Shown: piece after piece, positions 26,755 through 39,097 of the stretch
Layout: the number at the start of each line of letters is the position of its first letter
How positions within the stretch are numbered: position 1 is the stretch's first letter
Origin: Rhizobium sp. CF122
GTDB lineage: Bacteria > Pseudomonadota > Alphaproteobacteria > Rhizobiales > Rhizobiaceae
Reading direction: 5' to 3'
Assembly: GCF_000282035.1 (NCBI RefSeq)
Contig: NZ_AKKA01000074.1
Location: 1-55,195 of the forward strand
DNA: 55,195 bases
Program-made: the position numbers and the translations under genes
The notes under the pieces: generated by a model
Told to the model about the DNA's origin: nothing
The model's database searches: none
What the model saw: the letters and a program-made list of their open reading frames with translations, nothing else

Positions 26755-29110
<2,356 letters not shown>

Positions 29111-29134
29111 CCGTTATCCGTCCTTTGGGTCCGA

Positions 29135-30664
29135 TTAGGCGAAGGACTTCGCGAAGCTATCGATGGCAGCCGTGAGCTTGCCCTTCGTATCGTCGCTGAT
29201 TGCCTTGTCCGTGCGGATCGTGTCGAGGATAGCCGAGCCTTCCGAGCGAAGGTACGACAGCAGGCCCTGCTCGAACTTGCCGACCTGTGCGACTGGGATC
29301 TTGTCGAGGTAGCCGTTAACGCCGGCGAAGATCACCGCAACCTGCTCTTCCGTCTTCAGCGGCGAGAACTGCGGCTGCTTCAGGAGTTCGGTGAGGCGTG
29401 CACCGCGGTTCAGCAGGCGCTGCGTCGAGGCATCGAGGTCGGAGCCGAACTGAGCGAAGGCGGCCATTTCGCGATACTGGGCGAGTTCGCCCTTAATCGA
29501 GCCGGCGACCTGCTTCATCGCCTTGACCTGAGCGGCGGAGCCGACGCGGGAAACCGACAGACCGACGTTAACGGCCGGACGGATACCCTGATAGAACAGG
29601 TCGGTTTCGAGGAAGATCTGGCCGTCGGTGATCGAGATCACGTTGGTCGGAATGAAGGCCGAAACGTCGTTGCCCTGGGTTTCGATGACAGGCAGAGCCG
29701 TCAGAGAGCCAGCGCCCTTTTCGTCGGAGAGCTTTGCAGCGCGCTCGAGGAGACGCGAGTGCAGGTAGAAAACGTCGCCCGGATAAGCTTCGCGACCCGG
29801 CGGACGGCGCAGCAGCAGCGACATCTGGCGGTAAGCAACAGCCTGCTTGGACAGGTCGTCATAACCGATCAGCGCGTGCTGACCGTTGTCACGGAAGTAT
29901 TCGCCCATCGTGCAGCCGGCGAACGGTGCCAGGTACTGCATCGGAGCAGGATCGGAAGCCGTTGCGGCAACGACGATCGAGTACTTCATTGCGCCGCGTT
30001 CTTCGAGAACCTTGACGAACTGGGCAACAGTCGAACGCTTCTGGCCGATAGCGACGTAGACGCAGAACAGCTTCTCGCTGTCCGGGCCGTTGTCGTGGAT
30101 AGCCTTCTGGTTCAGGATCGTGTCGAGAATGATCGCGGTCTTGCCGGTCTGGCGGTCACCAATGACGAGCTCGCGCTGGCCACGGCCGACCGGGATGAGC
30201 GCGTCGATAGCCTTGAGGCCAGTCGACATCGGCTCATGAACCGACTTGCGCGGAATGATGCCCGGAGCCTTGACGTCGACGCGCGCGCGGCGGGTCGAAT
30301 TGATCGGGCCCTTGCCGTCGATCGGGTTGCCGAGAGCATCGACAACGCGGCCGAGCAGCTCCGGACCAACCGGAACGTCAACGATGGCGCCGGTCCGCTT
30401 GACGGTGTCGCCTTCCTTGATGTCGCGGTCCGAACCGAAAATAACAACACCAACGTTGTCCGATTCCAGGTTCAGCGCCATGCCACGGATGCCACCGGGG
30501 AACTCGACCATTTCGCCTGCCTGAACATTGTCCAGACCGTAAACGCGAGCGATACCGTCACCGACGGAGAGAACCTGACCGACTTCCGAGACTTCTGCCT
30601 CTTTGCCGAAGTTTTTGATCTGGTCTTTGAGAATTGCGGAAATTTCCGCAGCGCGGATATCCAT
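29135..30664 (-). CDS. atpA: F1 ATP synthase alpha subunit
   Basis: This 509-residue alpha subunit carries the non-catalytic nucleotide sites. Walker A is [10 protein letters not shown] near 170-178. The family block [25 protein letters not shown] lies near 285-310 and the arginine-finger region [10 protein letters not shown] near 370. The start shares one base with the atpH stop (TGATG), so the two are coupled. Confidence 0.97.
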   Translation of the reverse strand: MDIRAAEISAILKDQIKNFGKEAEVSEVGQVLSVGDGIARVYGLDNVQAGEMVEFPGGIRGMALNLESDNVGVVIFGSDRDIKEGDTVKRTGAIVDVPVGPELLGRVVDALGNPIDGKGPINSTRRARVDVKAPGIIPRKSVHEPMSTGLKAIDALIPVGRGQRELVIGDRQTGKTAIILDTILNQKAIHDNGPDSEKLFCVYVAIGQKRSTVAQFVKVLEERGAMKYSIVVAATASDPAPMQYLAPFAGCTMGEYFRDNGQHALIGYDDLSKQAVAYRQMSLLLRRPPGREAYPGDVFYLHSRLLERAAKLSDEKGAGSLTALPVIETQGNDVSAFIPTNVISITDGQIFLETDLFYQGIRPAVNVGLSVSRVGSAAQVKAMKQVAGSIKGELAQYREMAAFAQFGSDLDASTQRLLNRGARLTELLKQPQFSPLKTEEQVAVIFAGVNGYLDKIPVAQVGKFEQGLLSYLRSEGSAILDTIRTDKAISDDTKGKLTAAIDSFAKSFA

Positions 30665-31224
30665 CAGCCGACCTCTTTCAATGCAAGCTTAAGGGTAGAG
30701 AGTTTCGTACGAAGAGACGTATCAATCTGACGGGACCCGACCTTCACGATCAGACCACCAAGAATTGACGGATCAACCGTGACGGCAATCGCCACGTCCT
30801 TGCCGGTGACGCCCTTGAGCGCCGCCTTCAATTCGGTTTCCTGCGCTGCATCAAGCGCATGGGCCGAGGTGACCTCGGCAGTAATTTCGCCACGCTGGTT
30901 TGCGGCGATGATGCGAAAGGCCTTGATCATGCCCGGGAGGGCAAAGAGGCGGCGGTTACGCGCCACGACCTTCAGGAAATTTGCGAAGAAGCCGCTAATT
31001 CCAGCCTTCTCACTGATGGCAACGATCGCCTTGAGCTGGTCGTCGGCCGAGAAAACAGGGCTCGAAACGAAACGCTTCAGGTCGTCGCTCTCGTCGAGCA
31101 TCACCTGGAACCTGTCGAGATCCTTGGTGACGCTTTCGACGGCGCCCTGCTCGAGCGCCAGATCGAACAGCGACGAGGCATAGCGCTCTGCAACACCAGA
31201 AGTAAGCTGGGATGTGTCTGCCAC
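30664..31224 (-). CDS. atpH: F1 ATP synthase delta subunit
   Basis: This 186-residue delta subunit forms the peripheral stalk joint on top of F1. The N-terminal helical domain includes [13 protein letters not shown], and the C-terminal conserved block ends in [33 protein letters not shown] favour the GTG at 31224, giving MADTSQL; an in-frame TTG at 31248 would add eight residues. First gene of the atp operon. The leader region upstream (to 31484) holds short competing hairpins. Confidence 0.93.
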   Translation of the reverse strand: MADTSQLTSGVAERYASSLFDLALEQGAVESVTKDLDRFQVMLDESDDLKRFVSSPVFSADDQLKAIVAISEKAGISGFFANFLKVVARNRRLFALPGMIKAFRIIAANQRGEITAEVTSAHALDAAQETELKAALKGVTGKDVAIAVTVDPSILGGLIVKVGSRQIDTSLRTKLSTLKLALKEVG

Positions 31225-31320
31225 TGGCCCAAATTTCCCTGATTTCAACTCAAGAATCCGGTCGCCGGCGGGCGCCTGACCTAGGATCTTGAATTCGTTA
31301 TGATTTCCCCCAGAAATCGC

Positions 31321-31352
31321 AAGAGAAGCCTCTTGCTTCTTCCGAAATTCGG
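31321..31352 (-). other. Overlapping short inverted repeats in the atp operon leader region
   Basis: Upstream of atpH lie three short perfect inverted repeats: AAGAG-AAGC-CTCTT (31321-31334), AGAAGC-CTCTT-GCTTCT (31324-31340) and CCGAA-A-TTCGG (31342-31352). The first two share bases and cannot form together. The rest of the 31225-31484 gap shows no gene and no promoter I would defend. The leader could be regulatory, but the stems are only 5-6 bp long. Confidence 0.25.
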
Positions 31353-31484
31353 GGTCCGTCTAACATAGGATGTTCGGACTCGCAACACGCGTAACGCCCG
31401 AATACGGCTTTCCCATCGATTTCTAACGCAAAAATGCTCAAAGCCCAGCAACAAAGAGCTCGGCACGAGAGATATCCGCTCAAC

Positions 31485-31874
31485 TCAAGCGGAAAAGAAA
31501 CCGAAAACATAGGCGAGTGGCAGTGCTGCCAAAACGATTTGCACAACCAGAAGTAAATAGTTGAGAATTGCGCTCCCCTTATCTGAAAGGAGCGAGATGA
31601 TCCGCGCAAACGCCGCCATGGCGAAGGACGCGCCAAGCGCCATGTAGATCCAGTTCTGCGCCAGCATAATGGCCGAAAGACCGAAGCCGAGATAGAAGCC
31701 GCCGACGGATCGTTGTTCGGCATAACCGTCACGCCGGCCCTCGCGCGGCATGAGGCCGAACAGCCGCATCGCATAGCCTGGTGCAAACATGATGACAAAG
31801 CCCGCCAGCGCCGTGAATGTGGCTGCTGCGAAAGCGAGCTGTTCGCCCAACTCTGTTGGAAAATAAAAATCCAT
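31485..31874 (-). CDS. Small integral membrane protein, DUF4345-like
   Basis: This 129-residue protein has four hydrophobic segments (about residues 12-32, 55-75, 78-95 and 105-126). The fold and length match the DUF4345 family of unknown function. A conserved-looking RDGYAEQRSVGGFYLGFGLSA stretch in the middle fits that family. It lies between priA and the atp operon on the same strand, 260 bases before atpH, so it is probably not part of the atp operon. Confidence 0.78.
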   Translation of the reverse strand: MDFYFPTELGEQLAFAAATFTALAGFVIMFAPGYAMRLFGLMPREGRRDGYAEQRSVGGFYLGFGLSAIMLAQNWIYMALGASFAMAAFARIISLLSDKGSAILNYLLLVVQIVLAALPLAYVFGFFSA

Positions 31875-31953
31875 TCGACCGACCCCGAATCCCCTGCTTC
31901 GCCGTCCTTATGGCATGATTGCCGTACCCGGTAAAAGCCCGTCGGAACACCAT

Positions 31954-34170
31954 CTACAGGAAGCTTTGCGGGTCCACATCGAGCTGCACATGCACCGACC
32001 TGCGCTCCTTCGGCGCTTGCGCAAGCATGGCCCTGAGAAACGCTTGCATGTCTGAATTCCGCCGCCCATGCACGAGGAGCCGGAAACGATAGCGGCCTCG
32101 AACCAGCGCAAGCGGCGCTTCCGCAGGCCCGAGCACGGAAATGCCGGAAACATTGGGGGCGGCGTTTCGAATGCCGCGGGCGTGGTTTTCCGCATCGTGG
32201 CGGGTTTCCGCCGAGACGATGATCGACGCCAGCCGCCCGAACGGCGGCAGGATGGCACGCTCGCGCTCGGCTATCTCGCGCTCGTAAAAGGCGCTGGCGT
32301 CGCCCGACACGATCGCCTGCATGACGGGATGTTGCGGCTGGTAGGTTTGTAGCAGGCCGTGGCTCTTCAGGCCGGTACGGCCGGCGCGGCCCGTGACCTG
32401 CGACAAGAGCTGAAAGGTGCGCTCGGCAGCGCGCGGATCGCCATTGGCAAGCCCGAGATCGGCATCGACGATGCCGACTAGCGTCATCAGCGGGAAGTTA
32501 TGACCCTTGGCAACAAGCTGCGTGCCGATGACGATATCAGCTTCTCCCTTCGCGATGGCCTCGAGCTCGAGCCGCAGCCGCTTGACGCCGCCCATCATGT
32601 CGGACGAGAGCACGATCGTTCGCGCTTCAGGAAAATGGCGCTCCACCTCTTCGGCGATGCGCTCGACACCCGGCCCGCATGCAACGAGGTGATCGAACGT
32701 GCCGCATTCCGGGCAGGCTTCGGGCGTCCGCTCGGCATGACCGCACTGATGGCATTGCAATTGTCTCTTAAACCGGTGCTCGACGAGCCAACTGGAACAC
32801 TGCGGGCACTGGAAGCGGTGGCCGCAGACGCGGCAGAGCGTTAGTGGGGCATAGCCCCGCCGGTTGAGAAAGAGAAGCGCCTGCTGCCGCTTTTCGATCG
32901 TCTTGCCGATCGCCCGGATCAGGACAGGCGACAGGAAGCCGCCGCGCTCGGGCGCATGGCGACGCATGTCGATAAGGTGCAGATCCGGCAACGCTGCATC
33001 GCCGAAACGGGTGGGCATGTGAATGGTGCTGTAACGCCCGCTCTGCCCATTGACCTGGCTCTCGACCGAGGGCGTGGCGGACACGAGAACCACGGGGAAA
33101 TCGCCAATGCGAGCGCGTACGACCGCCATGTCGCGCGCATTGTAATAGACACGGTCCTCCTGCTTGTACGCCGGGTCGTGCTCTTCATCGACGATGATGA
33201 GGCCAAGATCCTCGAACGGCAGAAACAGCGCCGAACGCGCGCCGGCAACGACGCGAACCTCGCCCGTGACTGCCTGACGCCAGACCTTTTCGCGGGTGCG
33301 TGGTGCCAGGTCGGAATGCCATTCGGCGGGCTTTGCGCCGAAGCGATCCTGAAATCGCTCCAAAAAGCTCGCCGTCAGCGCGATCTCCGGCAAGAGGATC
33401 AGCACCTGCTTGCCGCGCTTCAGTGTTTCCGCGATCGCCTCGAAATAGACTTCCGTTTTTCCCGAACCGGTGACGCCGTCGATCAGCGAGACCGCGAACT
33501 CGCCCTTTCGAACTTCGGCGAGAATCTCGTCTGCGGCGTCCTTCTGCGGGCCTTCAAGCCGTGCTGACACGAAATCTGGATCCGGTTTGGCGACCACCGG
33601 CGGCGGCGGCAGGAACACCGTCTCGAAAACACCCTGGCTGACTAGGCCGTCGACCACGCTTGTCGAGACGCCGGCGGCATGCGCAAGCCCGCTTCGCGTC
33701 CATGACAGACCATCACCGGCGATATCAAGCACACGGGCGCGTGCCGACGTCATCCGCTCCGGCTCGCCGCCGACGAAGCGCAGTCCTTCCACCATCGGCT
33801 CCGGCTCGAAGGCGTTGGGCGCGCGCAGCGCCATACGCGCCACGAGACCAGGGGGCGAAAGTGTGTAACTCGCCACCCAGTCGATGAAATCGCGCATCTC
33901 CTTGGTCAGCGGCGGGCAATCGAAGACATGGCTGATCGGCCTGAGCTTCTTCGGATCGACACCGTCTTGGCCGCCATCCCAGACGACGCCGATCACCTGC
34001 CTCGGACCGAGCGGCACCTGTACGACCGAGCCCGGTTCGACCGCCATGCCCTCCGGCACGGCATAGGAATAGGGCTTCGGCGCAGGCATGGGAACGAGCA
34101 CCGGAACCGTGCGGTTGGCCGGCGGCGTCTCAAACAGCGCTCCAAAGAGATCGGACGAATCTGTGCTCAT
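31954..34170 (-). CDS. priA: Primosomal protein N', replication restart helicase PriA
   Basis: This 738-residue superfamily-2 helicase reloads the replisome at stalled forks. The N-terminal DNA-binding domain comes first. Walker A is GVTGSGKTEVYF near residue 230, and the DEAH-type box reads DEEHDPAYKQED. A zinc-binding module of paired cysteines follows (CRVCGHRFQCPQC, CHQCGH, CPECG), then C-terminal helicase motifs including QLVAKGHNFP and TGRAGR. Length is typical. No strong ribosome site precedes the ATG at 34170. Confidence 0.95.
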   Translation of the reverse strand: MSTDSSDLFGALFETPPANRTVPVLVPMPAPKPYSYAVPEGMAVEPGSVVQVPLGPRQVIGVVWDGGQDGVDPKKLRPISHVFDCPPLTKEMRDFIDWVASYTLSPPGLVARMALRAPNAFEPEPMVEGLRFVGGEPERMTSARARVLDIAGDGLSWTRSGLAHAAGVSTSVVDGLVSQGVFETVFLPPPPVVAKPDPDFVSARLEGPQKDAADEILAEVRKGEFAVSLIDGVTGSGKTEVYFEAIAETLKRGKQVLILLPEIALTASFLERFQDRFGAKPAEWHSDLAPRTREKVWRQAVTGEVRVVAGARSALFLPFEDLGLIIVDEEHDPAYKQEDRVYYNARDMAVVRARIGDFPVVLVSATPSVESQVNGQSGRYSTIHMPTRFGDAALPDLHLIDMRRHAPERGGFLSPVLIRAIGKTIEKRQQALLFLNRRGYAPLTLCRVCGHRFQCPQCSSWLVEHRFKRQLQCHQCGHAERTPEACPECGTFDHLVACGPGVERIAEEVERHFPEARTIVLSSDMMGGVKRLRLELEAIAKGEADIVIGTQLVAKGHNFPLMTLVGIVDADLGLANGDPRAAERTFQLLSQVTGRAGRTGLKSHGLLQTYQPQHPVMQAIVSGDASAFYEREIAERERAILPPFGRLASIIVSAETRHDAENHARGIRNAAPNVSGISVLGPAEAPLALVRGRYRFRLLVHGRRNSDMQAFLRAMLAQAPKERRSVHVQLDVDPQSFL

Positions 34171-34230
34171 CGGGCGAGACCATGCCCGGATCGGCTTAAA
34201 AAGAAAACCTGGAACATGATCCGCGCCGTC

Positions 34231-35367
34231 TCACTCGTTCTCGTCGATGACGCCGGTGAGCCGCATTCCTTCAATCCAGGTGGCACCGTCCTGCCGCACG
34301 ACATGGCGGGCGCGTGCACCGCATCGCTCGCACACGGCAGCCGCCAGCGGCTCGGAGTGGGTGACGATCCAGATCTGGCTGCTTCGCGCCGCGTCCGCGA
34401 TCATGTCGGCCAGCGGCAGCAGCATGTCCGGATGCAGGCTTGCCTCCGGTTCGTTCAGTGCAATCAGCGGCGGCAGACGATATGACATCAGCGCGGCCGC
34501 AAGCCCCAGAAAGCGGATCTGCCCGTCCGACAGCTCGCGCGGCTGAAACACACGGTTCGCAAATTCCGGGAAGGAAAGGCCGAACTCCGCCGTCTCCTCG
34601 GGCAGCGGCACGACAAGCCGCGCACCGCCGAGGGCGGCGACGACGGCCCGATCGAGATCGACGGTATCTTCACGCGTATGTACAAGCGTCGCGAAGACTG
34701 CGGCGATGTTGGCGCCATCCTCGTCCAAAAGCGGCGCTGTGACGGCAAGACAGGGTGCGCGCAGCGGCGAAGAGCGGTCCGTGCGGAAGCCGTGAAAGAA
34801 GCGCCAGCCGTCGATCGCACGCCGAAATGTTCCGATCTCGGGATAGTGGCCGGCATCGCCGAGCAGCGCGATTGCCGTTTCCGAGGTCAGCGCCTGCTCC
34901 GGATAGTCCTGCATCCGCCCATTCTGGTCGCGAACCGAGATGGCGGGGCCAGCGCGCTTCATCATCGTGACCGGTCGCGTCCCCGTCTCGATCGAAAGCT
35001 CTTCGGCCTTGATCTGCGGCTCGAAGGGAAATCCTGCCGCAGCGCTCGGCGGCCGCAAGCCGGCTTCGACACGATAGCGGAAGGTGATCGCCCTTTCCTC
35101 GTCGAGAAGTTCGGTTTCCAGACGGATACGGAACGGCCCGTCGGCGGCCCGTCGCGGCCCGGACCAGACCGCCGAGAACATGCCACCTTCTGCCGCGATC
35201 TCATGCGCCAGGCGCCCGCGCGTTGCCGCCTGGATAAGCTGCAGCGCGCGGTAGAGGTTGGACTTCCCGACCCCATTCTCACCGATGAATAGATTGATGC
35301 CCGAAAGATCCATGCGGATCGATCGCAAGGACCGGTAGTTCTGGGCAAACATCGAGCGGAGCAGCAT
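34231..35367 (-). CDS. AAA-family ATPase, RecF/OLD-like
   Basis: This 378-residue ABC-type ATPase has Walker A GENGVGKSNLYRAL near residues 29-42. A signature-like ELSDGQIRFLGLAAALMSY stretch and Walker B LIALNEPEASLHPD follow, then a switch His in WIVTHSEPLAAAV. The N-terminus (MFAQNYRSLRSIRMDLSGINLFIGENG) is like RecF, SMC and OLD-family proteins. No TOPRIM nuclease domain or partner gene is present, so it is not a complete OLD or Gabija-type defence module. It ends about 60 bases before priA. A DNA-repair role is possible but unproven. Confidence 0.85.
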   Translation of the reverse strand: MLLRSMFAQNYRSLRSIRMDLSGINLFIGENGVGKSNLYRALQLIQAATRGRLAHEIAAEGGMFSAVWSGPRRAADGPFRIRLETELLDEERAITFRYRVEAGLRPPSAAAGFPFEPQIKAEELSIETGTRPVTMMKRAGPAISVRDQNGRMQDYPEQALTSETAIALLGDAGHYPEIGTFRRAIDGWRFFHGFRTDRSSPLRAPCLAVTAPLLDEDGANIAAVFATLVHTREDTVDLDRAVVAALGGARLVVPLPEETAEFGLSFPEFANRVFQPRELSDGQIRFLGLAAALMSYRLPPLIALNEPEASLHPDMLLPLADMIADAARSSQIWIVTHSEPLAAAVCERCGARARHVVRQDGATWIEGMRLTGVIDENE

Positions 35368-35388
35368 GCCTCGCTTTAACCTATCCGG

Positions 35389-36336
35389 TCAGGGAATTGA
35401 ATGGGCGCCGGCCAGCACCGGCTCGGCCGGTCGGACCAGAGGAACGAACTGCGCGTCGTCATCCATATCGAGGGCGCGCACCGTATGGTCTTCCAATGCC
35501 TTGGTCACCTCGTTGATGTCGCCGTCGAGATGCTCCACCGGGATCAGGTTGCCGACCACGAAGTCGAACCGGTCGCCGCGCTTGTTCAGAAGCTCGTGAA
35601 AGACGGTCATATCCCTGAGCTCCGTCGACCACTTTGCGAGCCAGTAGAAGAGGCCCGAATTCCGTGCCGTCATATGCACCGGCAGGATCGGCAGATTGTA
35701 CTTGCGGGCAAGCCCGACAGCCGAGGTTTTCCACGGACGCTCGTTCAGCCGTCCGTTCGCCCAATAGGCAATCCGCCCGGACGGAAAGAGAACCGTTGCC
35801 TTGCCTTCCCTGACCGCACGGTTGGTGATCAGCAGCGTCTCACGGGTCTTGAGCTTGCTCTTATACTCTTCCCGCCATTCGACCGGAATAATGACCTCGG
35901 CAAAACGCGGATTGACACGTATGGCATCGCGGTTGGCGAACACCATCATGTCGGGCCGCTTGTTCTTCAAGAGATCGAAGACGGCCACCCCATCGGCAAT
36001 GCCGGTCGGATGGTTGCTGACGAGGATGAAGCCGCCGGTATCAGGAATGCGTTCACCATGCCTGACATTGATCTCGAGCTTCAACAGGTTGCTCATGTAG
36101 TCGAAGCACTGGAAGCCTGGCATGTTCGCGACGTCGTTGGCGAAGCTGATGGCCCTGTTGTAGCGCAGGAGCGTATGGAGAAAGGGCCGCATGATCGGCC
36201 AGAACGGATGCTTGACGATTCTCTGTCCGCGCTCGGCGATCAACGTGTCAACGATATGTCCCGGCTTGCCATGGGAAACGAGGGCAATCGCTTCCGCGAA
36301 TTGTCCGAAAGCGGTCGTGGGGTGGCGCCGTGGCAT
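35389..36336 (-). CDS. Lysophospholipid acyltransferase family protein
   Basis: This 315-residue PlsC-like acyltransferase has the catalytic HX4D variant SNHPTGIADG near residues 110-119 and a second block FPSGRIAYWANGRL near 195-208. It is expected to act on glycerolipids at the inner membrane; the acceptor is unknown. The start at 36336 follows AGGATC and gives a normal length; earlier in-frame starts would run into the divergent xerC promoter region. It lies 142 bases from xerC, facing the other way. Confidence 0.85.
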   Translation of the reverse strand: MPRRHPTTAFGQFAEAIALVSHGKPGHIVDTLIAERGQRIVKHPFWPIMRPFLHTLLRYNRAISFANDVANMPGFQCFDYMSNLLKLEINVRHGERIPDTGGFILVSNHPTGIADGVAVFDLLKNKRPDMMVFANRDAIRVNPRFAEVIIPVEWREEYKSKLKTRETLLITNRAVREGKATVLFPSGRIAYWANGRLNERPWKTSAVGLARKYNLPILPVHMTARNSGLFYWLAKWSTELRDMTVFHELLNKRGDRFDFVVGNLIPVEHLDGDINEVTKALEDHTVRALDMDDDAQFVPLVRPAEPVLAGAHSIP

Positions 36337-36478
36337 GCAAGATCCTGCGTCGTTGGGAAACCAGTTACGTCGATTAATATGATGGAACCATGACAACCAC
36401 TTGGGCGGTATTAGCAATTCCATAACTGTCGGTCCCTCAGAATTGGCAGCCGGATTGGCAAATTCAAGGGCCAGACAC

Positions 36479-37414
36479 GTGAACGAACTCCTGATCATCG
36501 CCGACCCGCGCCTGATGGCGGAACGCACCGCCTGGCTCGACAGCCTGGCCAGCGAGCGCCGCCTTTCCGAGCATACGCTCGATGCCTACGAGCGCGACAC
36601 GCGCCAGTTCCTTACCTTCCTGACCGGTCATCTCGCGGGACCCGCAACGCTGAAGGATATCCATGCGCTGCGGCCCGCCGACTTCCGCGCATTCCTCGCC
36701 GCACGTCGCAAAGAGGGATCCGGACCCCGCTCGCTCGGCCGCAATCTCGCCGGTTTACGCTCACTGCTGCGTTACCTCGAAAAAAAGGGGCTGGTGAATG
36801 CAGCCGGCGCCGGTGCAATCCGCTCGCCGAAGCAGCCGAAGTCGCTGCCGAAGCCACTTTCCGACAGGCAGGCCATCACCGTCGTCAGCGACGAAGCGCA
36901 GCTACACGAAGAGCCCTGGATCGCGGCACGCGACGCCGCCGTTTTCACCCTGCTCTATGGCTGCGGCTTGCGCATCTCCGAAGCGCTCGATCTGACGCCT
37001 GACGACTTCAACCGGGGAGCGGCGACGCTGCGCATTACCGGCAAGGGCAACAAGACCCGCCTCGTGCCGCTGCTTACCATCGTCTTCGAGGCAGTCGAGA
37101 AATACCGGTCGTTGTGTCCCTATCATCTTGAAGGCAACGAGCCTCTCTTCCGCGGCGCGCGCGGCGGCAAGCTGCAGGCGGCGATCATCCAGCGCACGAT
37201 GCAGAAGATGCGAAGTGCCTTCGGCCTGCCCGAGACAGCGACACCGCACGCGCTGCGGCACTCCTTCGCGACCCATCTTCTGGCGGGCGGCGGCGACCTA
37301 CGAACCATTCAGGAATTGCTCGGCCACGCCAGCCTTTCCACCACCCAGGTCTACACTGGTGTGGATTCATCCCGTCTGCTGGAAGTTTACGACCGCGCCC
37401 ATCCTCGGGCGTAA
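36479..37414 (+). CDS. xerC: Site-specific tyrosine recombinase XerC
   Basis: This 311-residue tyrosine recombinase resolves chromosome dimers at dif with XerD. The N-terminal SAM-like DNA-binding domain (about 15-115) precedes the catalytic domain. Catalytic residues are visible: Arg in GCGLRISEALDL, Lys in GKGNKTR, HALRHSFATHLL, the LLGHASLSTTQVY box and the Tyr nucleophile in TQVYTGV. The GTG at 36479 with AGGG upstream gives the usual start; the open frame extends to 36401 without support. XerC rather than XerD is a judgement from context near priA in rhizobia. Confidence 0.9.
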   Translation: MNELLIIADPRLMAERTAWLDSLASERRLSEHTLDAYERDTRQFLTFLTGHLAGPATLKDIHALRPADFRAFLAARRKEGSGPRSLGRNLAGLRSLLRYLEKKGLVNAAGAGAIRSPKQPKSLPKPLSDRQAITVVSDEAQLHEEPWIAARDAAVFTLLYGCGLRISEALDLTPDDFNRGAATLRITGKGNKTRLVPLLTIVFEAVEKYRSLCPYHLEGNEPLFRGARGGKLQAAIIQRTMQKMRSAFGLPETATPHALRHSFATHLLAGGGDLRTIQELLGHASLSTTQVYTGVDSSRLLEVYDRAHPRA

Positions 37415-37495
37415 TCTTTTGTTAACGGCTTCTCTTAAAGGAATATCCGCACGCGAAGCGTAGAGTTTGGCGATCACAGTGACCGGAACACCATC

Positions 37496-38575
37496 ATGAC
37501 GATTTCCATCGGCCACCGCAGCCTGCACATCGCATCGCCGGGCAATCTCCTGCTTTGGCTGATCGCTGCATTTCACATGCTGCTCGCTGCAACGCTGATC
37601 GCCGTGCTGTTCTCGGTCTCACCGGCAGCTGCCGCAGACGACGCCAGCTGCACTGGCCGCAACATCCTCACCGATCTCAAGCAGCGCGACCCAGCCCGCT
37701 ACGCCGAAGCGGTCAAGGAAGCGGACGCCGTACCGAACGGCAAGGGCATTTTCTGGAAGATCGAAAAGCCGGGCGTGAATCCGTCTTGGCTGCTCGGCAG
37801 CATGCATGTCACCGATCCACGCGTGCTGACGCTCCCGCCGCGCACGCAGGCGGCCCACGATGGTGCCGACACCATCGTGATCGAATCCGACGAGATCCTC
37901 GACGAGAAAAAGGCTTCCGCCGCTCTGCTGATGAAGCCGGAGCTGATGATGTTCACCGATGGGACGACGATCGAGAAGCTCCTGTCCCACGACGACTATG
38001 TTCGTCTGGAGGAAGGTCTGAAGCAGCGCGGCATCCCGCTTGCCGCGGTCTCGCGCATGCGCCCCTGGATGATATCGAGCGTCGTTGCCCTGCCCGGCTG
38101 CGAAATGGCCCGCAAGGCGAAGGGCGTAAAGTTCCTTGACCAGAAGATCGCCGCGGACGCCGTTGCCGAGGGCAAGCAGGTCAAGGGTCTGGAAACTCTT
38201 GCCGAGCAGCTGCAGGCAATGGCCGAGCTGCCGACCGAATTCCACATGAAGTCGCTGATCGAAACGCTGGCCTTGGGCTCCAGGATGAACGACGTGGTGG
38301 AGACCATGACCGATCTCTACCTCTCCGGCGATATCGGCATGACCATTCCGATGCTGAAGACCGTCTCGCCTGACGGCAAGGACGAGGACGGCGACTACGC
38401 CGCCTTCGAGCAACGCATCATTCTCGACCGCAACAAGGTGATGGCCGAGCGTGCAGCCCCGATCCTTGCCAATGGCAACGTCTTCATGGCCGTCGGCGCC
38501 CTGCATCTGCCGGGCGAAGGCGGCGTGATTGAACTCTTGCGCAAGCAGGGCTTCACGGTGACGGCCGTCAACTAG
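37496..38575 (+). CDS. TraB/GumN family protein, exported
   Basis: This 359-residue protein of the TraB/GumN (TIKI-like) family has an N-terminal hydrophobic signal/anchor (about residues 18-48, ending in AAAADD). The characteristic SWLLGSMHVTDPRV block lies near 98-111, and the C-terminal block is NVFMAVGALHLPGEGGVIELLRKQGF. Two conserved GxxH sites (GSMH and GALH) may bind metal in a protease-like centre. The cellular role in bacteria is unclear. It overlaps the convergent cytochrome b561 gene by four bases. Confidence 0.87.
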   Translation: MTISIGHRSLHIASPGNLLLWLIAAFHMLLAATLIAVLFSVSPAAAADDASCTGRNILTDLKQRDPARYAEAVKEADAVPNGKGIFWKIEKPGVNPSWLLGSMHVTDPRVLTLPPRTQAAHDGADTIVIESDEILDEKKASAALLMKPELMMFTDGTTIEKLLSHDDYVRLEEGLKQRGIPLAAVSRMRPWMISSVVALPGCEMARKAKGVKFLDQKIAADAVAEGKQVKGLETLAEQLQAMAELPTEFHMKSLIETLALGSRMNDVVETMTDLYLSGDIGMTIPMLKTVSPDGKDEDGDYAAFEQRIILDRNKVMAERAAPILANGNVFMAVGALHLPGEGGVIELLRKQGFTVTAVN

Positions 38576-39075
38576 CTCCCGACGGTCATTCGCCTGAGAA
38601 CATTGGTCTTCCAGTAGAACTGATGGGCGAGCGCGCCAGCGACATGCGCGGTGATCACGGCCCACAGGACCGCCTTGAAGATACCACCATGAAGCTCGCC
38701 GGAAATATTGACCCCTAGATAGTACGCCGCCATGCCGGTCAGCGGCAGGAGGAAGATCAGCAGGTAGAGCGCGGCATGTGCGACCTTGGCGCCAATCCGG
38801 AATATCTTCGGTTCCGCCGCCGGCTCAGCGGGCGCACCCTGAAAAAGGCGCAAGCAAACACGAAGGATTGCCAGAATGAGAATGCCGATGCCGACATAGG
38901 CATGCACATTGGCAGATGCAACCTGATCAACCGATGGGATGCCACCCCGACGGACCGTCCGGTTCCAAGCGTTCATACCATCTGGAAAGAGCAGGTTGAA
39001 AAAGATCATGAGCGCCATCACCCAATGCAGCAACCGCTGCGGCAGGCTATATGCATCACGAGAATCGGTAGGCAT
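38572..39075 (-). CDS. Cytochrome b561 family protein
   Basis: This 167-residue membrane haem protein has four hydrophobic segments. The conserved His residues suited to two b-haems are in RLLHWVMALM (about 15), ANVHAYVGIGIL, KVAHAALYLLI and the C-terminal TAHVAGALAHQFYWK. It probably moves electrons in the inner membrane, for example from ubiquinol to superoxide or oxidants; the exact partner is unknown. A well-formed ICE-like palindrome sits 23 bases upstream of the start, suggesting iron/haem control by Irr. Confidence 0.9.
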   Translation of the reverse strand: MPTDSRDAYSLPQRLLHWVMALMIFFNLLFPDGMNAWNRTVRRGGIPSVDQVASANVHAYVGIGILILAILRVCLRLFQGAPAEPAAEPKIFRIGAKVAHAALYLLIFLLPLTGMAAYYLGVNISGELHGGIFKAVLWAVITAHVAGALAHQFYWKTNVLRRMTVGS

Positions 39076-39097
39076 GTATCTATCCTCAAAACAGCAA

